The position numbers and the translations under genes were made by a program. This document shows positions 17,841-25,454 of a stretch of 64,000 nt of DNA, one piece after another. Each line of letters begins with the position of its first letter. Position 1 is the first letter of the stretch. The stretch is from contig CAZTJC010000012.1 of NCBI GenBank assembly GCA_964613945.1, positions 1 through 64,000 on the forward strand, given 5' to 3'. This stretch comes from JAVVHH01 sp964613945 (GTDB taxonomy: Bacteria > Pseudomonadota > Alphaproteobacteria > Acetobacterales > Acetobacteraceae). The notes beneath the pieces are model-generated. The model was not told the DNA's origin. It worked only from the letters and a program-made list of their open reading frames with translations, and made no database searches.

Positions 17841-18242
17841 ATGTATGGAACATTACATTCTACGGGTTTATTGGTGTTGGTCGTTGATGACGAGGAACCC
17901 GTGCGCGACATGCTCGGCTGGTTGCTCGACGACGCTGGTTACCTGACACACACCGCACCGGGTGGGCATGAGGCATTGGCGTTCATGCGCGCCCAACATC
18001 CGGTCGACCTCGTGTTGTCGGATATCAACATGCCTGAAATGGATGGCATCGCGCTCTGCAGAGCGATCGAAATGGAGTTTCCTGCCGTGCCAGTGTTGCT
18101 GACCAGCGGCCGCCCTCGGCCCGCCGGTATCAAGGCCTTCGTCGCGAAGCCGTTCCGAGCAGATGTCCTGACACGAGAAATAGAGCAACTGACCTTGGCT
18201 GCCAGGAGTCAGCACGTCGGCAGACTTCAGCAGGCGCACTAG
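17841..18242 (+). CDS. single-domain response regulator
   Basis: 133 residues and only a receiver domain. All key residues are present: the acidic pair Asp16-Asp17 (VVDDEEP), phospho-acceptor Asp61 (VLSDINMP), a Ser/Thr in LLTSGRP, and Lys in FVAKPF. There is no output domain, so it acts by protein contact or as a phosphate shuttle, as CheY/DivK-like proteins do. The nearest downstream gene encodes a small helical protein with a His-box (18550), a plausible partner. Confidence 0.88.
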   Translation: MYGTLHSTGLLVLVVDDEEPVRDMLGWLLDDAGYLTHTAPGGHEALAFMRAQHPVDLVLSDINMPEMDGIALCRAIEMEFPAVPVLLTSGRPRPAGIKAFVAKPFRADVLTREIEQLTLAARSQHVGRLQQAH

Positions 18243-18549
18243 CTCCTATCCATCGCCCAATTCGCCGACCAATCACACCCCACGTCAGACGCTACAATCT
18301 GTGGCTACATGTAAAGCACGAGTAGCGCTGGTGGACGGCTTGGCTTCTGGGTTTGGACACTGAGCCTTGTATTCAAGATGCTGATGACGCGCATCACTGG
18401 ACCTGACAACGGACGTGTGACCAGATTTGCTGCATGTCCACACCGTAGCAGTAAATAAATTCCATTGCCCAAGCTGCCCGAGTTGCATGTTACCCATCGA
18501 TGCTGGGTGAATGCACGAACACAGCGAGTAGGAAAGTCCCGTCTCCTCC
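18243..18549. other. non-coding stretch
   Basis: About 300 nt between the response regulator and the small His-box protein. No supported gene, RNA or strong hairpin was found. It could hold the promoter of the downstream gene. Confidence 0.4.
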
Positions 18550-18786
18550 ATGGCCAAACCCAGTCTTTCACCCGACATACAATCCAAACTTGATCGCCTA
18601 ATCGAACTCGAGGCCACTCTGTCGACTGCACGTCACGACATCAGGGGTATGCTCACTCCCATGCTGCTTGTTGCCGACCGGCTCGCTATGCACACCGACG
18701 AGAAGGTGGTGAAATGCGCAAATACACTAATTTCGTCCATAAAGCGGATTGATGCTCGACTGGTCGCCACTAAAAAATCCGATTGA
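18550..18786 (+). CDS. stand-alone histidine-kinase dimerisation-like protein
   Basis: 78 residues, all predicted helical. ARHDIRGMLTPMLLVADRL resembles the H-box of a HisKA (DHp) domain, with His followed by an acidic residue; a second helix ends in SSIKRIDARL. No ATPase (HATPase_c) domain follows. It could be a phosphotransfer or receiver-docking module for the response regulator 300 nt upstream, or the remnant of a kinase. The ATG has only a weak ribosome site. Confidence 0.5.
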   Translation: MAKPSLSPDIQSKLDRLIELEATLSTARHDIRGMLTPMLLVADRLAMHTDEKVVKCANTLISSIKRIDARLVATKKSD

Positions 18787-18951
18787 CGGCGTGGGCTGAC
18801 TTTCACACGTCTTGGACTAAGACGATTGTTCCAAGCTGCACTGCTGATCAGCCCCTTAGTCTAACTGCAGCATCTCAAGCCGTGCGCCCCGAGGGCTTGA
18901 CTGTGATACTTCTGCCGATCGCTCGCCGCGTCTAATTATCGAGGTTGGTCG

Positions 18952-19203
18952 CTATGCAGTTGCCGTTGTGCTCATGGCAGCCTGGTTATAGGCATAAGCC
19001 GGGTCAACCTGTGGCAGCAGCCCGAATCCGTAGACTAGGATGACTTGCGCTAGACCCATCGCGCGAATGGCATCCGTCTGGAAGTGGGTTATCAGGCCGG
19101 TCCAGTAATCCACTGACACCGAAGCGTTCCAGCCGCTTTGCCTGGGATAGCACTGGACGTTGTTGTGGTAGCCGTAGATGCCCTGATGGGCAAGGTTCGT
19201 CAC
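18952..19203 (-). CDS. doubtful ORF, possible remnant
   Basis: A GTG-started 83-residue frame with protein-like content (GIYGYHNNVQCYP, YWTGLITHFQTDAIRAMGL). The frame stays open upstream only as far as a stop near 19207, and a neighbouring frame there reads YFMTLISSDEWLIEAQ. That may mean a longer gene was broken by a frameshift around 19205. The surrounding 18787-19451 has no other supported gene. No family recognised. Confidence 0.25.
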   Translation of the reverse strand: MTNLAHQGIYGYHNNVQCYPRQSGWNASVSVDYWTGLITHFQTDAIRAMGLAQVILVYGFGLLPQVDPAYAYNQAAMSTTATA

Positions 19204-19451
19204 CAGGTCAAGCTTGCGCCTCGATCAACCACTCGTCGCTGCTGATCAGGGTCATGAAATAGCAATAGGACACGGCCAGGCATTACGAACGCCTTAATCA
19301 GCAGAACGGTGAGCTTTCCCAAGCCTGTACGGTCCCATAATGAAAGCTGGGCGCAGATGGTCAGAGAAAAACGTCCGGGAAACGACACCGCAAACATTAT
19401 TTAACGAATTGACGCTTTAGAGGATCCCCTCAATGCGGCGGGAATGTACTC

Positions 19452-19541
19452 TGGCGGATGGGGTGGGATTCGAACCCACGGTACGCTTGCACGCACGGCG
19501 GTTTTCAAGACCGCTGCCTTAAACCGCTCGGCCACCCATCC
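19452..19541 (-). tRNA. tRNA-Ser (TGA)
   Basis: A 90-nt class II tRNA. Acceptor GGATGGG/CCCATCC with discriminator G, anticodon stem GCGGT/ACCGC with loop CTTGAAA (anticodon TGA), a long variable arm, and T arm GTGGG/CCCAC with TTCGAAT. CCA is encoded at 19454-19452. Confidence 0.95.
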
Positions 19542-19609
19542 AGCTTAGCGTGGCCAATGTCTTAGCACGGTGCCAGATAGAACTCATAGGGGTTCTGACT
19601 TCAAAGCCG

Positions 19610-19870
19610 TCATCGCCGCCGTCGTGCGGCCCATATAATTGGCGCGACGGCCAGCAGGATCGACGACACCAGGGCACCGACGGCGAGGAGTTCCGCAGGT
19701 CCCGTTCGAGCTGCAATCTTCAACGAGACGGCGCTGCCGAAGCGCAGATGAGCTTTGATCGCCAAACCCTGGCGCCGAGGTCGATCGATGGCCTGGCCTC
19801 CCTGGACGTGCGGCACTCCGCTCACAAGGGCCGACAATCCGACCCGAGCCCATTTGCCCGGGGCACACAT
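19610..19870 (-). CDS. hypothetical protein with C-terminal membrane helix
   Basis: 86 residues from the ATG at 19870, which overlaps the end of the upstream lipoprotein gene by about 49 nt; a GTG near 19808 would remove the overlap. The last 30 residues are a clear membrane helix ending in a positive tail (LLAVGALVSSILLAVAP, then AARRRR). It follows the lipoprotein and another small membrane protein in one minus-strand group. Function unknown. Confidence 0.45.
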   Translation of the reverse strand: MCAPGKWARVGLSALVSGVPHVQGGQAIDRPRRQGLAIKAHLRFGSAVSLKIAARTGPAELLAVGALVSSILLAVAPIIWAARRRR

Positions 19871-20091
19871 CGCAGGCTGGTCGTCCCCGTGCCGATCCTG
19901 GATGGCGTGTAGGCGGAGGGTGGCCGCGCCGGTCCTGCACCCGCATCTGGGGCTCCGCTCACGACTCCGGCAGGCGGCGTGGTCAACGGGCCCTGCTGCT
20001 TGCTGACGTCCGGCCCCGGGTTCAGCCCAGTGTCAAAGCCCCCGCAAGCGGACGTCGCGAGGAGAAGGGCAGTGGCGACGACGCGGATCAT
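19822..20091 (-). CDS. small lipoprotein
   Basis: 89 residues. MIRVVATALLLATSACGG is a signal peptide with lipobox (Cys16 acylated). The remainder is Pro/Gly/Ala-rich with two cysteines near the end. AGGT precedes the ATG by about 8 nt. It starts 13 nt after the stop of the small membrane protein gene, so the two are probably cotranscribed. Function unknown. Confidence 0.65.
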   Translation of the reverse strand: MIRVVATALLLATSACGGFDTGLNPGPDVSKQQGPLTTPPAGVVSGAPDAGAGPARPPSAYTPSRIGTGTTSLRCVPRANGLGSDCRPL

Positions 20092-20104
20092 GCGGTGGAC
20101 CTGT

Positions 20105-20341
20105 TCACGGGGATGGGGGCGCGACGGCGAGCTTCGGAACGGTGGGTCGAGCACAATTTGACGATGTCTCGCCGGCAACGGGAGTGTCCAGCATCGCCCT
20201 TGAAAGCAGGGTCTTCAAGGGAAGAGTCATCAGGGCACCGAGAAGGAAGCCGACCAAGACCCCTACGATCCAATGTTCCCGGACGTAGCGTGGATGCCAC
20301 CACTCGGCGAATGATCGAGCGTCTCTCGGTGCTTTCGTCAT
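20105..20341 (-). CDS. small membrane protein
   Basis: 78 residues from ATG 20341. An N-terminal polar part (WWHPRYVREHW) leads into one membrane helix (IVGVLVGFLLGALMTLPL), then a Pro-rich tail. A GTG at 20362 would add 7 residues. First gene of a three-gene minus-strand group with the lipoprotein and another membrane protein. Not recognised. Confidence 0.55.
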   Translation of the reverse strand: MTKAPRDARSFAEWWHPRYVREHWIVGVLVGFLLGALMTLPLKTLLSRAMLDTPVAGETSSNCARPTVPKLAVAPPSP

Positions 20342-20450
20342 GGACGCCAGCAATGCAGACACGAGAGTGTCTCAAAAACGGATGAAATGTGGTCACTTCA
20401 TGGACAATGGGTAAAGCGCTGTTCGTGATCCTTCCCCGACCCAGGCGGCG

Positions 20451-21656
20451 CTACCGGCGTAGATCAGGGAGGAATGCGGCGCAGATGCCCAGGGCCGGCA
20501 ACACTGAACAAAGGCGGAAGACGAAGGCCAAGCTGGTCGCGTCCACGAGTTCACCCAGCAAGGCCGCCCCCAGGCCGCCCAGGCCGAAGGCCAGGCCGAA
20601 GAAGATGCCGGCAATCAGACCGACCCGGCCGGGCAGCAATTCCTGCGCATAGACCAGGATCGCCGATGAGGCGGAGGCCAACACAAAGCCGATCACCACC
20701 GTCAGCGCGGCCGTACCCGGGAGGTTGGCATACGGCAGCGCCAGCGTGAACGGCAGCACACCCAGGATCGAGAACCAGATGACGCGCTTGCGCCCGATCC
20801 GGTCGCCGATGGGCCCACCCACCATGACGCCGGCGGCGAACGCGCCAAGGAACAGGAACAACAGCACCTGCGATGTCTGTACCGAAACGCCGAAGGTCTG
20901 GATGGTGTAGAAGGTGTAAAAGGTGTTCAGGCTCGAGACGTAGACAAACTTCGAGAACAACAGCACCACCAGGATCGTCAGCACCCAGATCGTGCGACCG
21001 CGCGCGAGCGGCGGCACCGTATCGATTGCCGTTGCACGCCGTGGGGCGACCCGGGTGGCATACCAACGACTGACGATGGCGAGCACCGCCATGCCCGTCA
21101 GTGCCGCGAGCGAGAACCAAGCCAGGCTCGACTGACCGTGCGGAATGATGATGAAGGCGGCCAGCAGCGGACCCACCGCCTGGCCGGCATTGCCGCCGAC
21201 CTGGAAGATGCTCTGCGCCAGGCCGAACCGTCCGCCGGACGCATGACGGGAAACCCGGGACGCCTCCGGGTGAAACACGCTCGAGCCGAGGCCGACAAAG
21301 CTGGCAGCGACGAGCAGCGACCAGAAATGCGCCGCGTAGGCCAGCATGATAAGGCCGGCCAGCGTCGCCAGCATGCCGAACGGCAGCGAATAGGGCAGGG
21401 GTCGGCGGTCGGTGTAGAGGCCGACCAGCGGCTGCAACATCGAGGCGGTGAGTTGAAAGGCCAGGGTGATGAGGCCGATCTGCCCGAAATCGAGCGCGTA
21501 GTTGGTCTTCAGGATCGGGTAGATCGCCGGCAACAACGATTGCATCACGTCGTTGAGCAGATGCGAGAAGCTGATCGCCAACAGGATCGGGAAGACGGTG
21601 CCCGTCGCTTCGATAATCGTACCGGTCGTGGCCGGTGCCGAAAGTGTCTTGGCCAT
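20451..21656 (-). CDS. fsr: MFS transporter, fosmidomycin-resistance type
   Basis: About 401 residues. The first helix segment SFSHLLNDVMQSLLPAIYP and the GLGSSVFHPEASRVSR motif in helix 4-5 are diagnostic of the Fsr family. These proteins export fosmidomycin and similar compounds by proton antiport. The ATG at 21656 lies shortly before the conserved region; longer in-frame starts exist at 21695 and 21755. It is divergent from the amino acid ABC importer. Confidence 0.88.
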   Translation of the reverse strand: MAKTLSAPATTGTIIEATGTVFPILLAISFSHLLNDVMQSLLPAIYPILKTNYALDFGQIGLITLAFQLTASMLQPLVGLYTDRRPLPYSLPFGMLATLAGLIMLAYAAHFWSLLVAASFVGLGSSVFHPEASRVSRHASGGRFGLAQSIFQVGGNAGQAVGPLLAAFIIIPHGQSSLAWFSLAALTGMAVLAIVSRWYATRVAPRRATAIDTVPPLARGRTIWVLTILVVLLFSKFVYVSSLNTFYTFYTIQTFGVSVQTSQVLLFLFLGAFAAGVMVGGPIGDRIGRKRVIWFSILGVLPFTLALPYANLPGTAALTVVIGFVLASASSAILVYAQELLPGRVGLIAGIFFGLAFGLGGLGAALLGELVDATSLAFVFRLCSVLPALGICAAFLPDLRR

Positions 21657-21814
21657 GCGCTGCGCCGTCCATCCAGAGAACACCACTATGAGCATCCGTT
21701 CTGGCCACGGGAACACGCGGGTTTCGAGGGGGAGCCATCCATTTCGTGCTTGCACACGGCAACGGCATCACTTTTGCTTCAGTCCTTTATACGAAGCGGA
21801 CCGGAGATCATGCC

Positions 21815-22597
21815 ATGAGAGTATCAATCGTTACCGCGACACTACTCGCTTTCGCGATCGCGGGGCCGATTGCGCCGGCTCAGGCCAAGGAATGGACAAC
21901 CGTGCGGATCGGGACGGACGCGACGTTCGCGCCGTTCGAGAGCGTGGACCCGCAAGGCAAGATCGTCGGCTTCGAGGTCGATTACGCCAATGCGCTGTGC
22001 GCCAAGATGAACGTGAAGTGCACGTTCCAGAACCAGGACTGGGACGGCATCATCCCGGCGCTGCTCGGCAACAAGTATGACGCGGTGATCTCGTCGATGA
22101 ACCTGACGCCGGTGCGGGCCAAGCGGGTGCTGTTCTCGGCCGTATATTACGCCACGCCGCCGGTCTGGGTGACGACCAAGGACAACACCAACAACGACAC
22201 TTCCCCCGCCGCGCTGAAGGGCAAGCTGCTCGGGACGCAGTCATCGACGACCTATGCCAACTACTTCGAGGCGAACTACAAGGGCTTCGAGATCAAGCTG
22301 TATCCCGGCGGCGACGAGCCGCTAGCCGATCTGGCCAACGGGCGGCTCGACTACGTGGTGCTCGACCGGCTGGTGACGGAAAAGTTCATGGACAAGAACC
22401 CGGGCTGTTGCCGGATCATCTCCGAGATCCCGCGCGACAGCGAGATCTTCGGGCCTGGCGTGGCGGTCGCAATGCGTCCGGACGACACCGACCTCAAGAC
22501 GAAGTTCGACGCCGCGATCAAGGAAGCGGCTGCGGACGGCACGTTCGACAAGCTGCAGCGGCAGTATTTCAAGGTCGACATCAGCCCGAAGAAATAA
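21815..22597 (+). CDS. polar amino acid ABC transporter binding protein
   Basis: 260 residues. A signal peptide ends near IAPAQA, followed by an SBP_bac_3 domain: VRIGTDATFAPFESVDPQGKI, GFEVDYANALCAKM, QDWDGIIPALLGNKYDAV and the RAKRVLFS hinge. This is the lysine/arginine/ornithine/histidine/octopine class. GGAG at 21802-21805 supports the ATG at 21815. It collects basic or polar amino acids in the periplasm for the two permeases that follow 3 nt later. Confidence 0.92.
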   Translation: MRVSIVTATLLAFAIAGPIAPAQAKEWTTVRIGTDATFAPFESVDPQGKIVGFEVDYANALCAKMNVKCTFQNQDWDGIIPALLGNKYDAVISSMNLTPVRAKRVLFSAVYYATPPVWVTTKDNTNNDTSPAALKGKLLGTQSSTTYANYFEANYKGFEIKLYPGGDEPLADLANGRLDYVVLDRLVTEKFMDKNPGCCRIISEIPRDSEIFGPGVAVAMRPDDTDLKTKFDAAIKEAAADGTFDKLQRQYFKVDISPKK

Positions 22598-22600
22598 GGG

Positions 22601-23302
22601 ATGATGGCGCTGCAGCTCCTGTTCGGCTCCGATGGATGGGGGCCGTTGCTGCTGAAGGGGGCGGGGATCACCATCGCCCTGGCGCTGGCGAGCGCGCCGT
22701 TCGGGTTCGGTGCCGGGCTGCTGCTGGCGCTGATGCGCCTGTCGGGCAGCCCGGCGCTGCGGCGGATATGCGGCGGGTTCACGACGCTGTTTCGCGGCAT
22801 CCCGGATCTGCTGTCGTTGTTCCTGGTGTATTTCGGGCTGCAGGCGGCGCTGAATTGGATCGGCGGGATCGTGGCGCCGGGCCAGCCGGTGACGATGGAT
22901 GCGTTCGTGGCTGGCGCATTATCGCTGGCCGTGGTGGTGGCGGCGTATTCGAGCGAGGTATGGATCGCGGCGCTGCATGCGGTGCCGCCGAGCCAGTTCG
23001 ATGCGGCGGCGGCCCTCGGGTTGAGCAAGCGGCAGGCATTCGCGCTGGTGACGTTGCCGCAGCTGGGACGGGTGGCGCTGCCCGGATTAGGCAATATCTG
23101 GACGATATTGCTGAAGGACACGTCGCTGATCTCGACGCTGGCGGTGTCGGACCTGTTACGGGCGGCGTCGGAGGCATCGCGCAGCACGTTGCGGCCGCTG
23201 CTGTTCTATAGCGCGGCCGCCGGGATCTACCTCCTGTTCAGCATCGCATCGGGCGGCGTGCAGGCGATGCTCGAGCGGCGGGCGAACCGGGGGTATGCCT
23301 GA
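22601..23302 (+). CDS. polar amino acid ABC transporter permease, HisQ-like
   Basis: 233 residues, about five membrane segments. The HisM/HisQ signature is present: GITIALALASAPFGFGAGL at the start, FRGIPDLLSLFLVYFG, and an EAA loop (AALGLSKRQAFALVTLPQ). It pairs with the next permease in the inner membrane. Its stop overlaps the start of that gene (TGATG). Confidence 0.92.
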   Translation: MMALQLLFGSDGWGPLLLKGAGITIALALASAPFGFGAGLLLALMRLSGSPALRRICGGFTTLFRGIPDLLSLFLVYFGLQAALNWIGGIVAPGQPVTMDAFVAGALSLAVVVAAYSSEVWIAALHAVPPSQFDAAAALGLSKRQAFALVTLPQLGRVALPGLGNIWTILLKDTSLISTLAVSDLLRAASEASRSTLRPLLFYSAAAGIYLLFSIASGGVQAMLERRANRGYA

Positions 23303-24090
23303 TGCCGCCATGGCTTTCGTGGGTGGATCTGTCGCTGCTGCAGACGCAGGGGTGGCGGCTATGGGCCGGGTTGCAGGTCACGGTCCAAGTTGTGACCATG
23401 TCCTGCGCGATCGGGTTCGTGCTGTCCTATCCGGTGGCGCTCATGCGGCTGTCGCGGCATCCGCTGCCGCGGGCGATCTCGCTGGCTTACGTGACGTTCT
23501 TTCGCGGCACGCCGCTGCTGTGCCAGCTGTATCTGGTGTACTACGGGGCCGGCGAGATCCGTCCGTGGCTGACGTCCGTCGGGCTGTGGTGGTTCTTTCG
23601 CGATGCGTTCTGCTGCTGCATCTTCACCTTCGCGCTCAATACCGGGGCGTATCAGGGCGAAATCATCCGCGGCGCGCTGATCTCGGTGCCACGCGGACAG
23701 ATCGAGGCGGCGCGGGCGCTGGGATTGTCGCGCTACCGGGTCGCGCGGCACGTGGTGTGGCCGCAGGCGCTGCTGGTGGCGTTGCGCCCGCTAGGCAACG
23801 AGTTGATCAGCATCGTCAAGGCTTCGGCGCTGGCCGCTATCGTCACGTTGCTGGACCTGATGGGACAGACGCGGTTTATCTTCGCGCGCACGTTCGATTT
23901 CTCCATCTACCTGTATGCGGCGGCGATCTACTTCGCGATGACGGCGGCGATCGCCCGGTTGTGGACGATGGCCGAGCGACGGCTGACACGGCATCTGTCA
24001 CGCGCCGCGGCAGTGACGCCGTTGGACATGTCGGTTCCGCGTGCCGCTCCGCTCTCAAGCGGTCTGAGCACGGCGCTGCATACGCGCTGA
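23302..24090 (+). CDS. polar amino acid ABC transporter permease, HisM-like
   Basis: 262 residues. Contains the family segments FFRGTPLLCQLYLVYYG and the EAA loop (EAARALGLSRYRVARHVVWPQA), with five membrane helices. Translation is coupled to the preceding permease by a TGATG overlap. No ATP-binding protein gene follows, unlike the usual HisJQMP operon, so the ATPase must come from elsewhere. The last about 25 residues are polar and atypical. Confidence 0.92.
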   Translation: MPPWLSWVDLSLLQTQGWRLWAGLQVTVQVVTMSCAIGFVLSYPVALMRLSRHPLPRAISLAYVTFFRGTPLLCQLYLVYYGAGEIRPWLTSVGLWWFFRDAFCCCIFTFALNTGAYQGEIIRGALISVPRGQIEAARALGLSRYRVARHVVWPQALLVALRPLGNELISIVKASALAAIVTLLDLMGQTRFIFARTFDFSIYLYAAAIYFAMTAAIARLWTMAERRLTRHLSRAAAVTPLDMSVPRAAPLSSGLSTALHTR

Positions 24091-24180
24091 GAAGCCGGAG
24101 CGGTCCGGCGTATGGAAATGGCGGGTCCATCGTGCAATACTCAACCGGTAGCGTAATGACGTAGCGATCGCGAGGGATCG

Positions 24181-24372
24181 ATGAGCACTCTGGACGCGGC
24201 ACGCCGACACATGCGCCGACGCGACGCCGGTGACGGGCCGCCGTTTCGGTTGGGTCGGGTCGCCCTGCTTCTGGTGTTGCTGCTCGGTGCGATCCTCGAA
24301 CTGGCGGAGATGCATCTGCTGTCGACCCGAAGCGCCGACGATGTCGGCAGCATCCTGTTCGACGAAAGCTAG
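24181..24372 (+). CDS. small single-helix membrane protein
   Basis: 63 residues. A basic N-terminus (RRHMRRRD) is followed by a membrane helix (VALLLVLLLGAILELAEM) and a short acidic tail. GAGGGATCG just before the ATG gives a good ribosome site. It lies between the permease and the LpxR-like gene. Not recognised. Confidence 0.55.
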   Translation: MSTLDAARRHMRRRDAGDGPPFRLGRVALLLVLLLGAILELAEMHLLSTRSADDVGSILFDES

Positions 24373-24434
24373 CAGTGGGCTTGCCCATGACGAGGCCGAA
24401 CCGGTAGAGAAACCCGATTAGGTCTAGGTGGCGC

Positions 24435-25442
24435 ATGCTCGGTAAATTCGGTCTCGCAGCGGTCGTAGGGTCGGCAACACTCGCGGTCGCATCTTTGACG
24501 GGTGCTCACGCGGAGCCTCCGCAGGATCCGCATGGCATCCTGACGCTTCAGGTCGAGAACGACGCGGTATCGACCCGCAAGGGCACGACCGACGAGTATT
24601 ACACCAGCGGCTTGCGCCTGGGCTACACGACCGGCACCAACGGTGTCCCCGAGTTCCTGGCCAATTTCGGCCACACCGTATGGGGCGACGGCGTGCAGCG
24701 GATCAGCGTCGACCTCAGTCAGTCGATCTTCACGCCGCACAACACCCAGATCAGCCCGCCGGACCCGCGCGACCGGCCCTATGCCGGCTGGCTGCGCGGT
24801 GATGTGCAGCTGCTGACCGACAAGGACAACTCGCGCAGCGTGATGGGCGTGAGCCTCGGCTGGGTCGGGTCGGGCGCCTTGGGCCGCAACGTGCAGAACG
24901 GCTTCCACGACATCATCGGCGACAACGAGAACAAGGGCTGGGGCTCGCAGCTGCCGAACGAGCCGACGCTGCAGCTGCTGGCGTCGCGGACATATCGCCT
25001 GCCGATCGCGCGGGTCGCCGGGGTGGAGACGGATGCGCTGCCATTTGCCGCCGTGGGCGTCGGCACCGTGCGCGACTACGCGCAGGCCGGCTTCGTGCTG
25101 CGTCTCGGGCAAGGGCTGGACAGCGATTTCGGCGCGCCGCTCATCCAACCCGGCTTCAGCGGCGGCGACGCCTACACGCCGACGCGGCCGATCGCCTGGT
25201 ACGTCTTCGCCGGCGCCAATGGGCAGGCGGTGGCGCGGGACCTGTTCCTCGACGGCGACACCTTCCGCCACAGCCCGAGCGTCGGGCATCGCGGGCTGGT
25301 GGGTGCATTCGAGGCCGGGGCGGCGATCATGCTGGCGGGCGTGCGGGTGACCTACACCCAGGTGTTCCAGACGCCCGAGTTCGGCCGGCAGCGCGCCGGG
25401 CTGTTCAACTACGGCTCGCTCTCCGGCTCCGTCCGCTTCTGA
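24435..25442 (+). CDS. lipid A deacylase LpxR family protein
   Basis: 335 residues with a signal peptide ending near GAHA, then an outer membrane beta-barrel of the LpxR (DUF2219) family. Conserved segments: QVENDAVS with Asn-Asp, TDEYYTSGLRLGY, RPYAGWL, GALGRNVQNGFHDIIG (catalytic-type His) and GWGSQLPNEP, ending in the barrel-type terminal Phe. LpxR removes the 3'-acyloxyacyl group of lipid A. It therefore probably remodels the outer leaflet. Stands alone, convergent with the ANTAR gene. Confidence 0.85.
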   Translation: MLGKFGLAAVVGSATLAVASLTGAHAEPPQDPHGILTLQVENDAVSTRKGTTDEYYTSGLRLGYTTGTNGVPEFLANFGHTVWGDGVQRISVDLSQSIFTPHNTQISPPDPRDRPYAGWLRGDVQLLTDKDNSRSVMGVSLGWVGSGALGRNVQNGFHDIIGDNENKGWGSQLPNEPTLQLLASRTYRLPIARVAGVETDALPFAAVGVGTVRDYAQAGFVLRLGQGLDSDFGAPLIQPGFSGGDAYTPTRPIAWYVFAGANGQAVARDLFLDGDTFRHSPSVGHRGLVGAFEAGAAIMLAGVRVTYTQVFQTPEFGRQRAGLFNYGSLSGSVRF

Positions 25443-25454
25443 GCCGGCAAAGGT

